From an uncultured Chitinophaga sp. (GTDB lineage: Bacteria; Bacteroidota; Bacteroidia; Chitinophagales; Chitinophagaceae), in the NCBI RefSeq assembly GCF_937874145.1, contig NZ_CALNBI010000355.1, positions 1-30,487 on the forward strand: 30,487 nucleotides of DNA, given 5' to 3'. Made by a program: the position numbers and the translations under genes. Below the pieces are notes generated by a model, which had not been told where the DNA came from, made no database searches, and saw only the letters and a program-made list of their open reading frames with translations. Positions 1 through 7,396 of the stretch are shown one piece after another; the stretch's first letter is position 1, and every line of letters begins with the position of its first letter.

Positions 1-612
1 GGCCGGCCTATGGAAAAACGGGACCTTGCGGCTTTGGTAGAAAAAATATTGGAAAAAACCGGCAAACAAACCTTCTCCCTCCTGGGTTATAGTATGGGCG
101 GGAGGTTGAGCCTATGCATCGTCGAGCAGATGGCTGACAGGATCAGGCACCTCATCCTGGCGGCGCCCGACGGGTTGAAGAACAACCCCTGGCATATGTT
201 TGCCACCAGGACCATATTGGGAAACCGGATTTTTTCGTACAATACCCGTAACCCTGCTCTTTTTTTTCGCCTCCTGGCCTTCTGGCGGCGAAGCGGCCTT
301 TTGAACGAAAGCGTCTACAAATTTGCGCTCCACCGGATGGACCGCCTGGAAAAACGGCAGCTGGTCTATAATGTCTGGACCATCATGCGGCGGATGCTGC
401 CCCGCAAAAAACTGTGCAAGCGCCGGATGGCGCAATCGGGGATCGATTCGCTGCTGATATTCGGCAAGTATGACCGCGTCATCCCGCCGGTTATCGGTGA
501 GCGCTTCGCAGACGGTTCTTTCCCGTGCAGGCTGCTGGTACTCGATAAGGGCCACCAGCTCATCACGGAACAATTAGGTTTTATCATCAGAAATAACATT
601 TCGATTTCTTAG
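1..612 (+). CDS. Alpha/beta hydrolase, 5'-truncated by the window edge
   Basis: This is the C-terminal part of an alpha/beta-fold hydrolase. The reading frame is open from base 1, so the first ATG at base 10 is probably internal. Counting from that ATG, the nucleophile elbow GYSMGG carries Ser28, the acid is probably Asp155 in FGKYDRVIPP, and the general base is His182 in DKGHQLI. The N-terminal strand with the oxyanion-hole HG motif lies outside the window. A long, basic cap region (about residues 55-145) separates the nucleophile from the acid. The stop is 2 bases before the downstream glycosyltransferase start, so the two are probably co-transcribed. The substrate cannot be inferred. Confidence 0.85.
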   Translation, partial: GRPMEKRDLAALVEKILEKTGKQTFSLLGYSMGGRLSLCIVEQMADRIRHLILAAPDGLKNNPWHMFATRTILGNRIFSYNTRNPALFFRLLAFWRRSGLLNESVYKFALHRMDRLEKRQLVYNVWTIMRRMLPRKKLCKRRMAQSGIDSLLIFGKYDRVIPPVIGERFADGSFPCRLLVLDKGHQLITEQLGFIIRNNISIS

Positions 613-614
613 GA

Positions 615-1760
615 ATGACTGCATTATTGATCATTACGCTCGGACTTGCTTTACTCTACGGTATTTTGATGCTGTCGTATCTATATGGCTGGAGCCGCCT
701 GAAGCGATTCGACCCCTCGGCCCACGCCTATACGTTCAACACCCGCGTGTCGGTCATCATCCCGGCCCGCAACGAGGAACGCAACCTGCCTGTTTTGCTG
801 GAAGCCCTTCAGCAGCAGAGCTATCCCGCCAACCTGTTCGAAGTGATCGTGGTGGATGATTTCTCCACCGATCAAACCGCCGATACCGTCCGCTACTTCC
901 CCGCCACCAACGTCCGCCTCATCCGCATGGCCGACCACCTCAGCCCGGAAGAGCGCCTCAACGCGTACAAGAAAAAAGCCATCGAAACAGCCATCGCCGC
1001 CGCCACCGGCCACCTCATCGTCACCACCGACGCCGACTGCGTGATGGGGTCCAAATGGCTCGAAACGATCGTCAAATGCTACGAAATCCACCGGCCCAAG
1101 TTTATCGCGGCCCCGGTGGCTTACCATAAAGAGAACAACTTCTTCAAGAAACTCCAGTCCCTCGACTTCATGACCATGCAAGGCATCACCGGCGCCGTGG
1201 CCTACCTGGAATCGGGCACCATGTGCAACGGGGCCAACCTGGCGTATGAGAAAACGGCGTTCGAAGAAGTAGGCGGCTTCACCGGGATCGACATGATCGC
1301 TTCCGGCGACGATATGCTGCTCATGTACAAGATCTACCACGCCTACCCCGGCAGCGTCCATTACCTGAAGTCGCAGGACGCGATCGTCCGCACCCTGCCG
1401 GTAGACACGGTGAAAGGGTTCATGAACCAGCGTATCCGGTGGTCATCGAAAGCGGACAAGTACGAGGACAAGCGGATCACCCGCGTGCTGGTGATCGTTT
1501 ATCTCTGGAACGTGATGCTGCTGCTCATGGGGATCGTGGCGATTTTTACGCCGGCCCTGCGCATGTGGCTGCTTTGGCTCGCGGTGTACAAAGTGGTGCT
1601 GGAACTGTGTTTCCTCATCCCCGTAGCCAGCTTTTTCGGCAAACGCTCCCTGCTCCCGTGGTTCGTACCCGGGCAGCCGTTCCATATTATTTATGTTGTG
1701 CTCGCCGGATGGCTGGGCAAATTCGGAACTTACGAATGGAAAGGGCGGCAGGTTCACTAG
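615..1760 (+). CDS. Membrane-anchored family 2 glycosyltransferase
   Basis: This 381-residue GT-A fold enzyme should transfer a sugar from a nucleotide-sugar donor at the cytoplasmic face of the inner membrane. One N-terminal membrane helix (about 2-24) precedes the catalytic domain, which opens with VSVIIPARNEERNL (45-58). Asp81-Asp82 bind the nucleotide, the DxD motif is DAD (139-141), the probable catalytic base lies in GDD (231-233), and QRIRW (272-276) fits the QxxRW motif of processive GT2 enzymes. Two or three membrane helices follow (about 291-370). The start lies 2 bases after the hydrolase stop, so the pair may act together. The acceptor (glycolipid, polysaccharide or pigment) is unknown. 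Confidence 0.88.
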   Translation: MTALLIITLGLALLYGILMLSYLYGWSRLKRFDPSAHAYTFNTRVSVIIPARNEERNLPVLLEALQQQSYPANLFEVIVVDDFSTDQTADTVRYFPATNVRLIRMADHLSPEERLNAYKKKAIETAIAAATGHLIVTTDADCVMGSKWLETIVKCYEIHRPKFIAAPVAYHKENNFFKKLQSLDFMTMQGITGAVAYLESGTMCNGANLAYEKTAFEEVGGFTGIDMIASGDDMLLMYKIYHAYPGSVHYLKSQDAIVRTLPVDTVKGFMNQRIRWSSKADKYEDKRITRVLVIVYLWNVMLLLMGIVAIFTPALRMWLLWLAVYKVVLELCFLIPVASFFGKRSLLPWFVPGQPFHIIYVVLAGWLGKFGTYEWKGRQVH

Positions 1761-1775
1761 CCGCCCTTTCTTTTT
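1740..1775 (+). terminator. Rho-independent terminator overlapping the GT2 stop codon
   Basis: A perfect 10-bp stem (AAAGGGCGGC at 1740-1749 with GCCGCCCTTT at 1760-1769) encloses a 10-base loop and is followed by CTTTTT. The GT2 stop codon (1758-1760) lies at the loop/right-arm junction, so the left arm is coding sequence. The hairpin also lies just beyond the stop of the convergent terpene synthase gene, but the minus-strand side has only a short T run. Confidence 0.8.
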
Positions 1776-1782
1776 CGTAGCG

Positions 1783-2775
1783 TCATATCCGTGAGATGAG
1801 CCAGTTGCCGCTGGCGGTTTCGCGGATGTGCATGCGGTAGCGTGCCGTATCGCCGAAGCTCCAGTCGAGATTGGCGCGCATCCAGGCTTTGAGGACGCAG
1901 ATGTAGCGCTGCAGCTCGTCGTTCACTTCTTCCCCGAAATTCGGGACGCTTTCGCTGAGGGCAATGAAGCGGCGCACTTCTTCGTCGTGCATGCGCGCGG
2001 CTTCCGCCACGGCGGATTCCAGCGTAAGGGAGCGCTCTTCCTTCAGTACCACTACCAGGTTGTGCACATCGCCCTGGCGGCGTTCCTTGTCGAACGAAAA
2101 GAGGTCGTTGGCCCAGCACACCACGTTGTTGCAGGCGAGGGAAAGCTGCTGCACGGATTCGTGGTTGCGCACTTCATCCGGCAGGTAAATGCTTTCGAGG
2201 ATCTCGATCAGCTCGATATCGGCATAAAGCGCGCCGGTGTAGGGGCGTTTTTCGATGTAATCGGCTACCGACGGGGCTTTGTGGGCCATCCTGTTTTGCA
2301 CTTCCCAAAGGCAGGCGTCAAGATAATCGGTCATGCTTTTGACGAAGCGCTGCTGCCAGGCGGGGCTGCCAATGCGGCGCATGCGCTTCCAGAGATCGGC
2401 GAAGCTGTCTGCCAGGGCGATCCCATCTTCCGGCGCCACCACCGTGCTGTTGCGGAGGATCTGGCTGACGAACGAGTGGACCATCTGCAGGTAATCGAGC
2501 TTTCCGAACATGGATTCGTCGTTTTTGTCGTCCAGCAGGAACAGCCAGGTGTTGAATTCTGCGGCGATGCAAAGTTCGAAACGCCCGGCAGTGGGGAACG
2601 CCCGCGACGAAAGCATGGCGAATTTGGCGCGGTTGAAACGTTCGCGCGCTTTTTCGGATTTTACCAGGCCGAACCGCGCGACCCATTCGGCGGTGTGTTT
2701 TTCGGCTTCCTTGGCGAATGGGTTGAGCATAGTGGGGAATGGGCAGAAAATCTGCGGCAATTGGAGTGTTTCCAT
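1783..2775 (-). CDS. Class I terpene synthase (terpene cyclase)
   Basis: This 330-residue protein is a single-domain bacterial type I terpene cyclase. Such enzymes ionise a linear prenyl diphosphate (usually farnesyl or geranylgeranyl diphosphate) and cyclise it in the cytoplasm. All family landmarks are present: the metal-binding DDKNDE (82-87), a probable diphosphate-sensor Arg177 in KRPYTG, the NSE triad NDLFSFDKE (223-231), and the C-terminal RY pair (312-313). The length is typical of bacterial sesquiterpene and diterpene cyclases. No prenyl diphosphate synthase, P450 or other tailoring gene is adjacent. It is transcribed alone and converges on the GT2 gene. The product cannot be predicted; characterised Chitinophaga terpene synthases show that the genus makes both C15 and C20 cyclic terpenes. 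Confidence 0.93.
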   Translation of the reverse strand: METLQLPQIFCPFPTMLNPFAKEAEKHTAEWVARFGLVKSEKARERFNRAKFAMLSSRAFPTAGRFELCIAAEFNTWLFLLDDKNDESMFGKLDYLQMVHSFVSQILRNSTVVAPEDGIALADSFADLWKRMRRIGSPAWQQRFVKSMTDYLDACLWEVQNRMAHKAPSVADYIEKRPYTGALYADIELIEILESIYLPDEVRNHESVQQLSLACNNVVCWANDLFSFDKERRQGDVHNLVVVLKEERSLTLESAVAEAARMHDEEVRRFIALSESVPNFGEEVNDELQRYICVLKAWMRANLDWSFGDTARYRMHIRETASGNWLISRI

Positions 2776-3148
2776 AAACTGTGTCGTTTAATGATGAATG
2801 ATAAATTGGTTACTATCGGGATTTCTAAATGTGTCTTGCTTCGGGCATAGATTCCTGGTGGGTTTGATGTTTTGTCTCAAGCATAAAAATTCACTGTGCC
2901 GGGCCTTGTCTTAACCGGATTATTTCTGTGTCTCGTCTTAAGCAATACGTTGGCATCTGTGTATCAGAAATTACGGAATTTGTAAGGCTTGTTATTGTAC
3001 GGATCGATGTCTGTTTGTTGATTTTCGTGTGATGGCGAAAGCCCTTATGGCGCCGATATGCTTATATATGGGCGATCCTCATAAATGAAAAAAAACGCGC
3101 AGGCAATTCTTCCGAAAAGTCTCGTATTTACGCTATTTTGGTAACCGC
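2776..3148. other. 373-bp intergenic region between divergent genes
   Basis: This non-coding stretch separates the terpene synthase (minus) from the ABC permease (plus) and is visibly more AT-rich than its flanks. I see no RNA gene and no convincing ORF. It carries an imperfect motif three times in one orientation: GTCTCAAGCA (2874-2883), GTCTTAA (2908-2914) and GTCTTAAGCA (2935-2944). TATTTTG at 3134-3140 is one base short of a Bacteroidota -7 box and lies just before the permease start. I could not identify a clear promoter for the terpene synthase. Confidence 0.6.
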
Positions 3149-4279
3149 ATGGATGCATTTACCCAACAGGCATGGAAGCGGCTGCGGCGCAACAAGGGCG
3201 CGGTGGCGGGGCTGGCGGTCATCGTACTGGCGCTGGTGGTGGCCGTGTTCGCGTATTTCCTGGCGCCGGACGGCACTTCGCATGCCAACCGGATGGTGCT
3301 GGAAATCGGCGGGCAGCGGCCCGGATTCTCCGTGCAGATGCTTTCCCTCCGCCAGGCGCACGCGCCCCGGGATGAAGGCTTCCTCCGCCGGCTCATTTAC
3401 GGCGAAACGCCATCGGATGTGCTGGTGCCCGTTACCACCTGGCGTTTTTCCCATGATTCTATCCTGGTCGAAAAATATGCGGACGAAACCACCACTGTTC
3501 CGGCGGCATATTCGCTGGCGCAGGTATTGTACGGAAAGGATTCGGCGATAACCGACCTGGCCGGCGCCCAGGCGGTGGTCGGGAAAGATCATTTGTCCCG
3601 GAAAACGTACCGCCTCGGCACCGATAAATTCGGCCGCGACATCCTGAGCCGCCTGCTCGTGGGTACGCGGGTGAGCCTGAGCGTGGGTTGCATCGCCGTG
3701 CTGATTTCGCTGACGATCGGGATTCTCCTCGGTTCCGTGGCGGGGTATTTTCGCGGGGCGGTGGACGAAGGGGTGATGTGGCTCATCAACGTGATCTGGA
3801 GCATGCCTACGCTGCTGCTGGTGTTTGCCATCACGCTGGCGCTCGGGAAGGGATTCTGGCAAGTATTCATCGCCGTGGGGCTCACCATGTGGGTGAGCGT
3901 GGCGCGCATTATACGGGGGCAGGTTTTAGGGCTGCGGGAGCTGCAGTTCGTGGAAGCCACGCGGGCGCTGGGGTACGGGCACACCCGCACCATCGTCCGG
4001 CACATCCTCCCGAATATCATGGGGCCAGTGATGGTGGTGGCCGCGGGCAATTTCGCCACTGCCATAGTGGTGGAGGCTGGATTGAGCTTCCTGGGCGTAG
4101 GGGTACAGCCGCCGCAGCCGTCCTGGGGGCTTATGATCAAGGAAAATTACAATTTCATCATCACCCACAACCCACTTTTAGCCCTCGCACCCGGACTGGC
4201 GATCATGCTTTTGGTATTGGCTTTCAATCTCCTTGGAAATGGCCTCCGGGACGCACTGGACGTCCGCGGAAAAATTTGA
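3149..4279 (+). CDS. ABC transporter permease, DppC/OppC family, with enlarged periplasmic segment
   Basis: This 376-residue inner-membrane permease belongs to the dipeptide/oligopeptide importer class. It has the family signatures GTDKFGRDILSRLLVGTRVS (157-176), an EAA loop starting EATRALGYGHTR (269-280) that contacts the ATPase, and FLGVGVQPPQPSWG (314-327). The first membrane helix (about 18-38) is followed by about 115 residues before GTDKFGRD, where typical DppC proteins have about 30-40, so the periplasmic loop is greatly expanded (family length is about 290-310). No DppB, ATPase or binding-protein gene is in the window, so partners must be encoded elsewhere. The chosen ATG gives a basic N-terminus ahead of helix 1, typical of DppC. 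Confidence 0.88.
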   Translation: MDAFTQQAWKRLRRNKGAVAGLAVIVLALVVAVFAYFLAPDGTSHANRMVLEIGGQRPGFSVQMLSLRQAHAPRDEGFLRRLIYGETPSDVLVPVTTWRFSHDSILVEKYADETTTVPAAYSLAQVLYGKDSAITDLAGAQAVVGKDHLSRKTYRLGTDKFGRDILSRLLVGTRVSLSVGCIAVLISLTIGILLGSVAGYFRGAVDEGVMWLINVIWSMPTLLLVFAITLALGKGFWQVFIAVGLTMWVSVARIIRGQVLGLRELQFVEATRALGYGHTRTIVRHILPNIMGPVMVVAAGNFATAIVVEAGLSFLGVGVQPPQPSWGLMIKENYNFIITHNPLLALAPGLAIMLLVLAFNLLGNGLRDALDVRGKI

Positions 4280-4326
4280 CCGGCATTATATTTATTTTTA
4301 ATTTTAAGTATTTTAATAAGATTACC

Positions 4327-4758
4327 ATGTCTCTGACGAGAACCCTTTGTATGCTCCTTTGCGCCTTCGCCCTCGTGGCACCAGGCTGTAAAAAGAAGAA
4401 AAGCGGCGATCCCGTTCCCCGTCCGGGTGAAGAATCGGAGCTGCTGGCCGAAATCCCCGGCATCCACCTCAACCGCGACGACAACGCTGCCACCGGGGAA
4501 ACGCTGCAAATTTCCATCAAGCTGACATCCAAGCCCCTCCCGCCCGACGGCGTCACCGTTACCGTGACTGCCACGGCGCCCAACGGCGATCCGATTCCGC
4601 AGAACGCGGCGGTGATCAGTAAAGAAGGGACCGTCACCTTTACGCTCATCAATCTGCCCCAACGGCAGGTCGCCGATATCGTGGTAACGGTCACTTCCAA
4701 CAACAAGCCGGGCAATACGAAAACTTACCGGTTCGGGGTGATGAACAAAACCAATTAA
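4327..4758 (+). CDS. Small hypothetical lipoprotein
   Basis: This 143-residue protein is of unknown function. The N-terminus is a type II signal peptide with the lipid-modified Cys21 in LVAPGCKKK, so it should be a membrane-anchored lipoprotein. The mature part is rich in Thr, Val and Pro and alternates in a beta-strand-like way (for example VTVTVTATAPNGDPIP), which suggests a small beta-sandwich. The reading frame is open far upstream into the permease gene, but only the ATG at 4327 gives a signal peptide. It starts 47 bases after the permease gene, in the same direction, and ends before a strong terminator. A link to the permease is possible but unproven. Confidence 0.75.
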   Translation: MSLTRTLCMLLCAFALVAPGCKKKKSGDPVPRPGEESELLAEIPGIHLNRDDNAATGETLQISIKLTSKPLPPDGVTVTVTATAPNGDPIPQNAAVISKEGTVTFTLINLPQRQVADIVVTVTSNNKPGNTKTYRFGVMNKTN

Positions 4759-4776
4759 AACTGCTGCCATAAAGTA

Positions 4777-4811
4777 AAAGGGCGATTCCCGGCCGGGAAC
4801 ACCCTTTTTTT
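4777..4811 (+). terminator. Rho-independent terminator after the lipoprotein gene
   Basis: The perfect palindrome TTCCCGGCCGGGAA (4786-4799) is extended by an outer GGG/CCC pairing across small internal loops, and is followed by seven T residues (4805-4811). It closes the permease-lipoprotein unit. Confidence 0.8.
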
Positions 4812-4814
4812 ATT

Positions 4815-4822
4815 TAGGTTTG
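4815..4822 (+). promoter_or_regulatory. Bacteroidota -7 box for the GT4-like gene
   Basis: TAGGTTTG matches TAnnTTTG exactly and lies 22 bases before the ATG at 4845. It abuts the T run of the preceding terminator. No clear -33 TTG is visible upstream, because that position is occupied by the terminator stem. Confidence 0.5.
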
Positions 4823-4844
4823 TGCACTGATTTAATAGATTTTC

Positions 4845-5915
4845 ATGCGAATAGCCGTGAATGCGCTGCCCCTGATGCAGGATACACCTGCCGATACAGG
4901 GAATGTGCCTACTGAAATGCTGGTCCGGATCGCCCGGCTGCACCCTGATGTGGAATTTGTGTTGATCGCCGCGAAGGCCTGGGCGCCTGCGGAACCCCTG
5001 CCCCTGAACGTCCGGGTGGCGGTGCTGAAACCCGTGCTCAAGGGGAAAGTCGGCCAGTTCATCTGGCGCCGGTACCAATGGCCCAAAATGGTGAAGAAGC
5101 TGAAGGCCGGCCGCGTGCTGTACTTCAACGACGTGCTGCCCATTCCCTTCGACGTGGATTCCTTCCTCGTCATGACCCGCACGGGGATACTCCCTTTCGG
5201 GGCCACCACCGACGAGAATATCCGGCGTTTCAAGGCCGTGGGGGTGTTTTCCGAATTCACGAAAGAGCAGCTGACCAACCGCTTTCCCCGCATCAACGAC
5301 CGCATCCGCATGCTGGCGCCCGGTGTGAGCGAGGTATTTGTGGCGTTGAACTGGGAAGAAAGGGAAGAAGTGAAAAGGGAATTCGCCGACGGAATGGAAT
5401 ATTACCTGGCCGTGGGCAGCATCGATCCATCCAATAATATTATTCCTTTGCTGAAAGCTTTTTCCATGCTGAAAAAGCGCCTCCGGTCCAGCATCAAACT
5501 GGTACTGGCCGGGCAGGCTACGGCGGAAGGGGAAGATATCGTGCAGGCTTTGCAGACTTACAAGTTCCGTCAAGACGTGATCTGGATCAAAGACGCCGAC
5601 GCCGAAACCCTCGCGCGCCTGATGGGCGGAGCATATGCCGTGGTGCATACCGCAGGGGCCGACGGGCTCGCGGTTCCCATCCTCGCCGGGCAAAAGTGCA
5701 AGGTGCCCGCCGTGGCGCTGTATGCCGGGGCTTCGCCGGAAGCGGGGCAGGATGCGGCGCTCAATTCCGTGCCAGACGACGTTACCGACCTCTCCGAGAA
5801 GATGAGCGCCCTGTATAAAGACGAAATGCTGCGCAGCCGGCTGCTCAACCATATCGGCCACGTTCCCAGCTGGGACGAAGCGGCCGAAACCCTCGGGCAG
5901 ATCGTTACCGCCTGA
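4845..5915 (+). CDS. GT4/GT1-type glycosyltransferase-like protein with degenerate acidic motif
   Basis: This 356-residue cytosolic GT-B fold protein resembles retaining glycosyltransferases of the GT4 group. The C-terminal Rossmann domain begins at YYLAVGSIDPSNNIIPLLKA (186-205), matching the family's GxxxPrKNi segment, and ends with a region resembling the family's GDAAL segment (GQDAAL, 301-306). The usual donor-binding EGFGLPxLEA motif appears as GADGLAVPILAGQ (271-283), with neither glutamate in place. The residues are otherwise well ordered and no frameshift is evident. It may be an inactive or regulatory homologue, or use different donor contacts. It has its own -7 box and no obvious operon partner. 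Confidence 0.75.
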   Translation: MRIAVNALPLMQDTPADTGNVPTEMLVRIARLHPDVEFVLIAAKAWAPAEPLPLNVRVAVLKPVLKGKVGQFIWRRYQWPKMVKKLKAGRVLYFNDVLPIPFDVDSFLVMTRTGILPFGATTDENIRRFKAVGVFSEFTKEQLTNRFPRINDRIRMLAPGVSEVFVALNWEEREEVKREFADGMEYYLAVGSIDPSNNIIPLLKAFSMLKKRLRSSIKLVLAGQATAEGEDIVQALQTYKFRQDVIWIKDADAETLARLMGGAYAVVHTAGADGLAVPILAGQKCKVPAVALYAGASPEAGQDAALNSVPDDVTDLSEKMSALYKDEMLRSRLLNHIGHVPSWDEAAETLGQIVTA

Positions 5916-5933
5916 CTTTGCCCGGTAATTGCT

Positions 5934-5941
5934 TATTTTTG
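5934..5941 (+). promoter_or_regulatory. Bacteroidota -7 box for gldC
   Basis: TATTTTTG matches TAnnTTTG exactly. Transcription would begin near 5948, which places an in-frame ATG at 5929 upstream of the transcript and supports the start at 5965. TTTG at 5917-5920 is only 13 bases upstream, shorter than the usual spacing. Confidence 0.6.
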
Positions 5942-5964
5942 CGACTCAAACTGAAAAAATATAC

Positions 5965-6312
5965 ATGACGAAAAAATCTACCATCCAGATACAAGTGGCG
6001 CTCGATGAGCAGAAAGTACCCGAGTCCATTGAATGGACCGCTACCGACAGCACGGCCGACCGCATGAACAAAGCAAAGGCCATGATGGTGGCATTCTGGG
6101 ATGGCACCGACCGTACCGCCCTTCGTATCGACTTGTGGACCAAGGAGATGATGGTGGACGAAATGGCTGATTTCTTCTATCAGACCATGATGACCATGGC
6201 CGACACCTACCAGCGCGCCACGCCCTGGGCAGACCAGGCGAATGACATCCGTGCTTTTGCCGCCGATTTCTACAAGAAATTCGAAGAGAAACTCAAAAAT
6301 CAAAACCAGTAA
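5965..6312 (+). CDS. gldC: Gliding motility protein GldC
   Basis: This 115-residue cytoplasmic protein matches GldC, which supports gliding motility in Bacteroidota. Recognisable landmarks are the N-terminal LDEQKVPESIEWTA, the central KAMMVAFWDG and RIDLWTKEMMVDEM, and MADTYQRAT near the C-terminus. The ATG at 5965 is preferred over an in-frame ATG at 5929 because a perfect -7 box lies between them and GldC proteins begin with a short polar segment. The YqeY-domain gene follows 12 bases later. No gldB or nadE lies next to it here. Confidence 0.9.
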   Translation: MTKKSTIQIQVALDEQKVPESIEWTATDSTADRMNKAKAMMVAFWDGTDRTALRIDLWTKEMMVDEMADFFYQTMMTMADTYQRATPWADQANDIRAFAADFYKKFEEKLKNQNQ

Positions 6313-6324
6313 CAAACCCGGAAT

Positions 6325-6777
6325 ATGTCTTTAGAGTTAACTATCAACGCAGCCATCAAAACCGCCATGCTGGCCAAAGCGGAAGCCGAACTGCGCGCCC
6401 TTCGCGCTATTAAGGCCGCCGTGCTGGTCGCTAAAACCGCCGAAGGCGCTTCGGGAGAGCTGACGGAAGCCGACGAGCAGAAGCTGTTGCAGAAGCTTGC
6501 CAAGCAGCGTAAAGACTCCATCGAGATCTTCCGCCAGCAGAACCGTGCCGACCTGGCTGTGAAAGAGGAGGAAGAACTGGCGATCATCGAGCGTTACCTG
6601 CCCAAGCAGCTGACCGGGGAAGAGCTCCGTGCGGAAGTGTCGGGGATCATCGCGGCGGTGGGCGCCAGCGGGCCGGCCGATATGGGCAAAGTGATGGGAG
6701 CCGCTACCAAGCAGCTGGCCGGAAAGGCCGACGGGAAAGCGATTTCCGCGCTGGTGAAGGAATTACTGACCAAATAA
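6325..6777 (+). CDS. GatB/YqeY domain-containing protein
   Basis: This 150-residue, mostly helical cytosolic protein is of the YqeY family. It shares its fold with the C-terminal tRNA-binding part of GatB but does not itself act as an amidotransferase; its precise role is not established. Typical features are the N-terminal helical half, KQRKDSIEIFRQQNR (60-74), EEEELAIIERYLPKQL (81-96) and DMGKVMG (119-125). The length is normal for the family. It sits 12 bases after gldC and 7 bases before the CvpA-family gene, so the three are probably co-transcribed. Confidence 0.92.
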   Translation: MSLELTINAAIKTAMLAKAEAELRALRAIKAAVLVAKTAEGASGELTEADEQKLLQKLAKQRKDSIEIFRQQNRADLAVKEEEELAIIERYLPKQLTGEELRAEVSGIIAAVGASGPADMGKVMGAATKQLAGKADGKAISALVKELLTK

Positions 6778-6784
6778 CCTGCCT

Positions 6785-7330
6785 TTGGCTATCGACGTAG
6801 TTTTCGCCATTCTTATGGCGTACGCGCTGTACCGGGGATTCGTGCGGGGATTTATCGCCGCCGTTTTCTCGCTGGTGGCGTGCGTGATAGGGCTAGCCGC
6901 CGCCCTGAAGCTTTCTGCCGTACTGGCGGCATGGCTGGGGGAGTCGGGTATGGACGGGCGCTGGTGGCCGGTAGTTTGTTTTTTTGTTATATTTCTGGCC
7001 GTAGTAGTGCTGATCCGCCTCGGTGCGGCCGCCCTGCAAAAAGTTGTGGAGTGGTCGATGCTGGGATGGCTTAACCGGCTGGGCGGCATCCTTTTATACG
7101 CTACCCTATTTACGATCGTATACAGCGTGTTGCTGTGGATGGCCAATCAACTGTACCTGCTGAATCCGGAGACCAAGCTCCAATCCGTTGTGTATCCCTA
7201 TATCGAGCCTGTTGGGCCCTGGGTGATGGACCGCCTGGGCACGATAATCCCCCTGTTCAGGGACGTTTTTGCCGAACTGGAGGCCTTTTTTGAAGGCGCC
7301 GCCGGGAAGATACCGGTACAAACCCCCTGA
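6785..7330 (+). CDS. CvpA family membrane protein
   Basis: This 181-residue inner-membrane protein has about four predicted membrane helices (roughly 5-25, 28-50, 62-82 and 105-125). The N-terminal segment AIDVVFAILMAYALYRGFVRG matches the CvpA pattern of a short helix followed by an RGF.RG turn. CvpA was named for colicin V production in E. coli, and its role in Bacteroidota is unclear. The start is TTG at 6785, because the ATG at 6815 would delete half of the first helix. The gap after the YqeY-domain gene is 7 bases. Confidence 0.85.
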   Translation: MAIDVVFAILMAYALYRGFVRGFIAAVFSLVACVIGLAAALKLSAVLAAWLGESGMDGRWWPVVCFFVIFLAVVVLIRLGAAALQKVVEWSMLGWLNRLGGILLYATLFTIVYSVLLWMANQLYLLNPETKLQSVVYPYIEPVGPWVMDRLGTIIPLFRDVFAELEAFFEGAAGKIPVQTP

Positions 7331-7396
7331 TAACGGAGGTTATTTGAATTAAGAAAAAGAATTATTTTAGCGCAAAATTGACTTCAAGCAACGGTA

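Noticed and set aside
3688..4326. Upstream in-frame extension of the small lipoprotein gene
   Set aside because: It overlaps the conserved permease domain in another frame and would bury the lipoprotein signal peptide internally.
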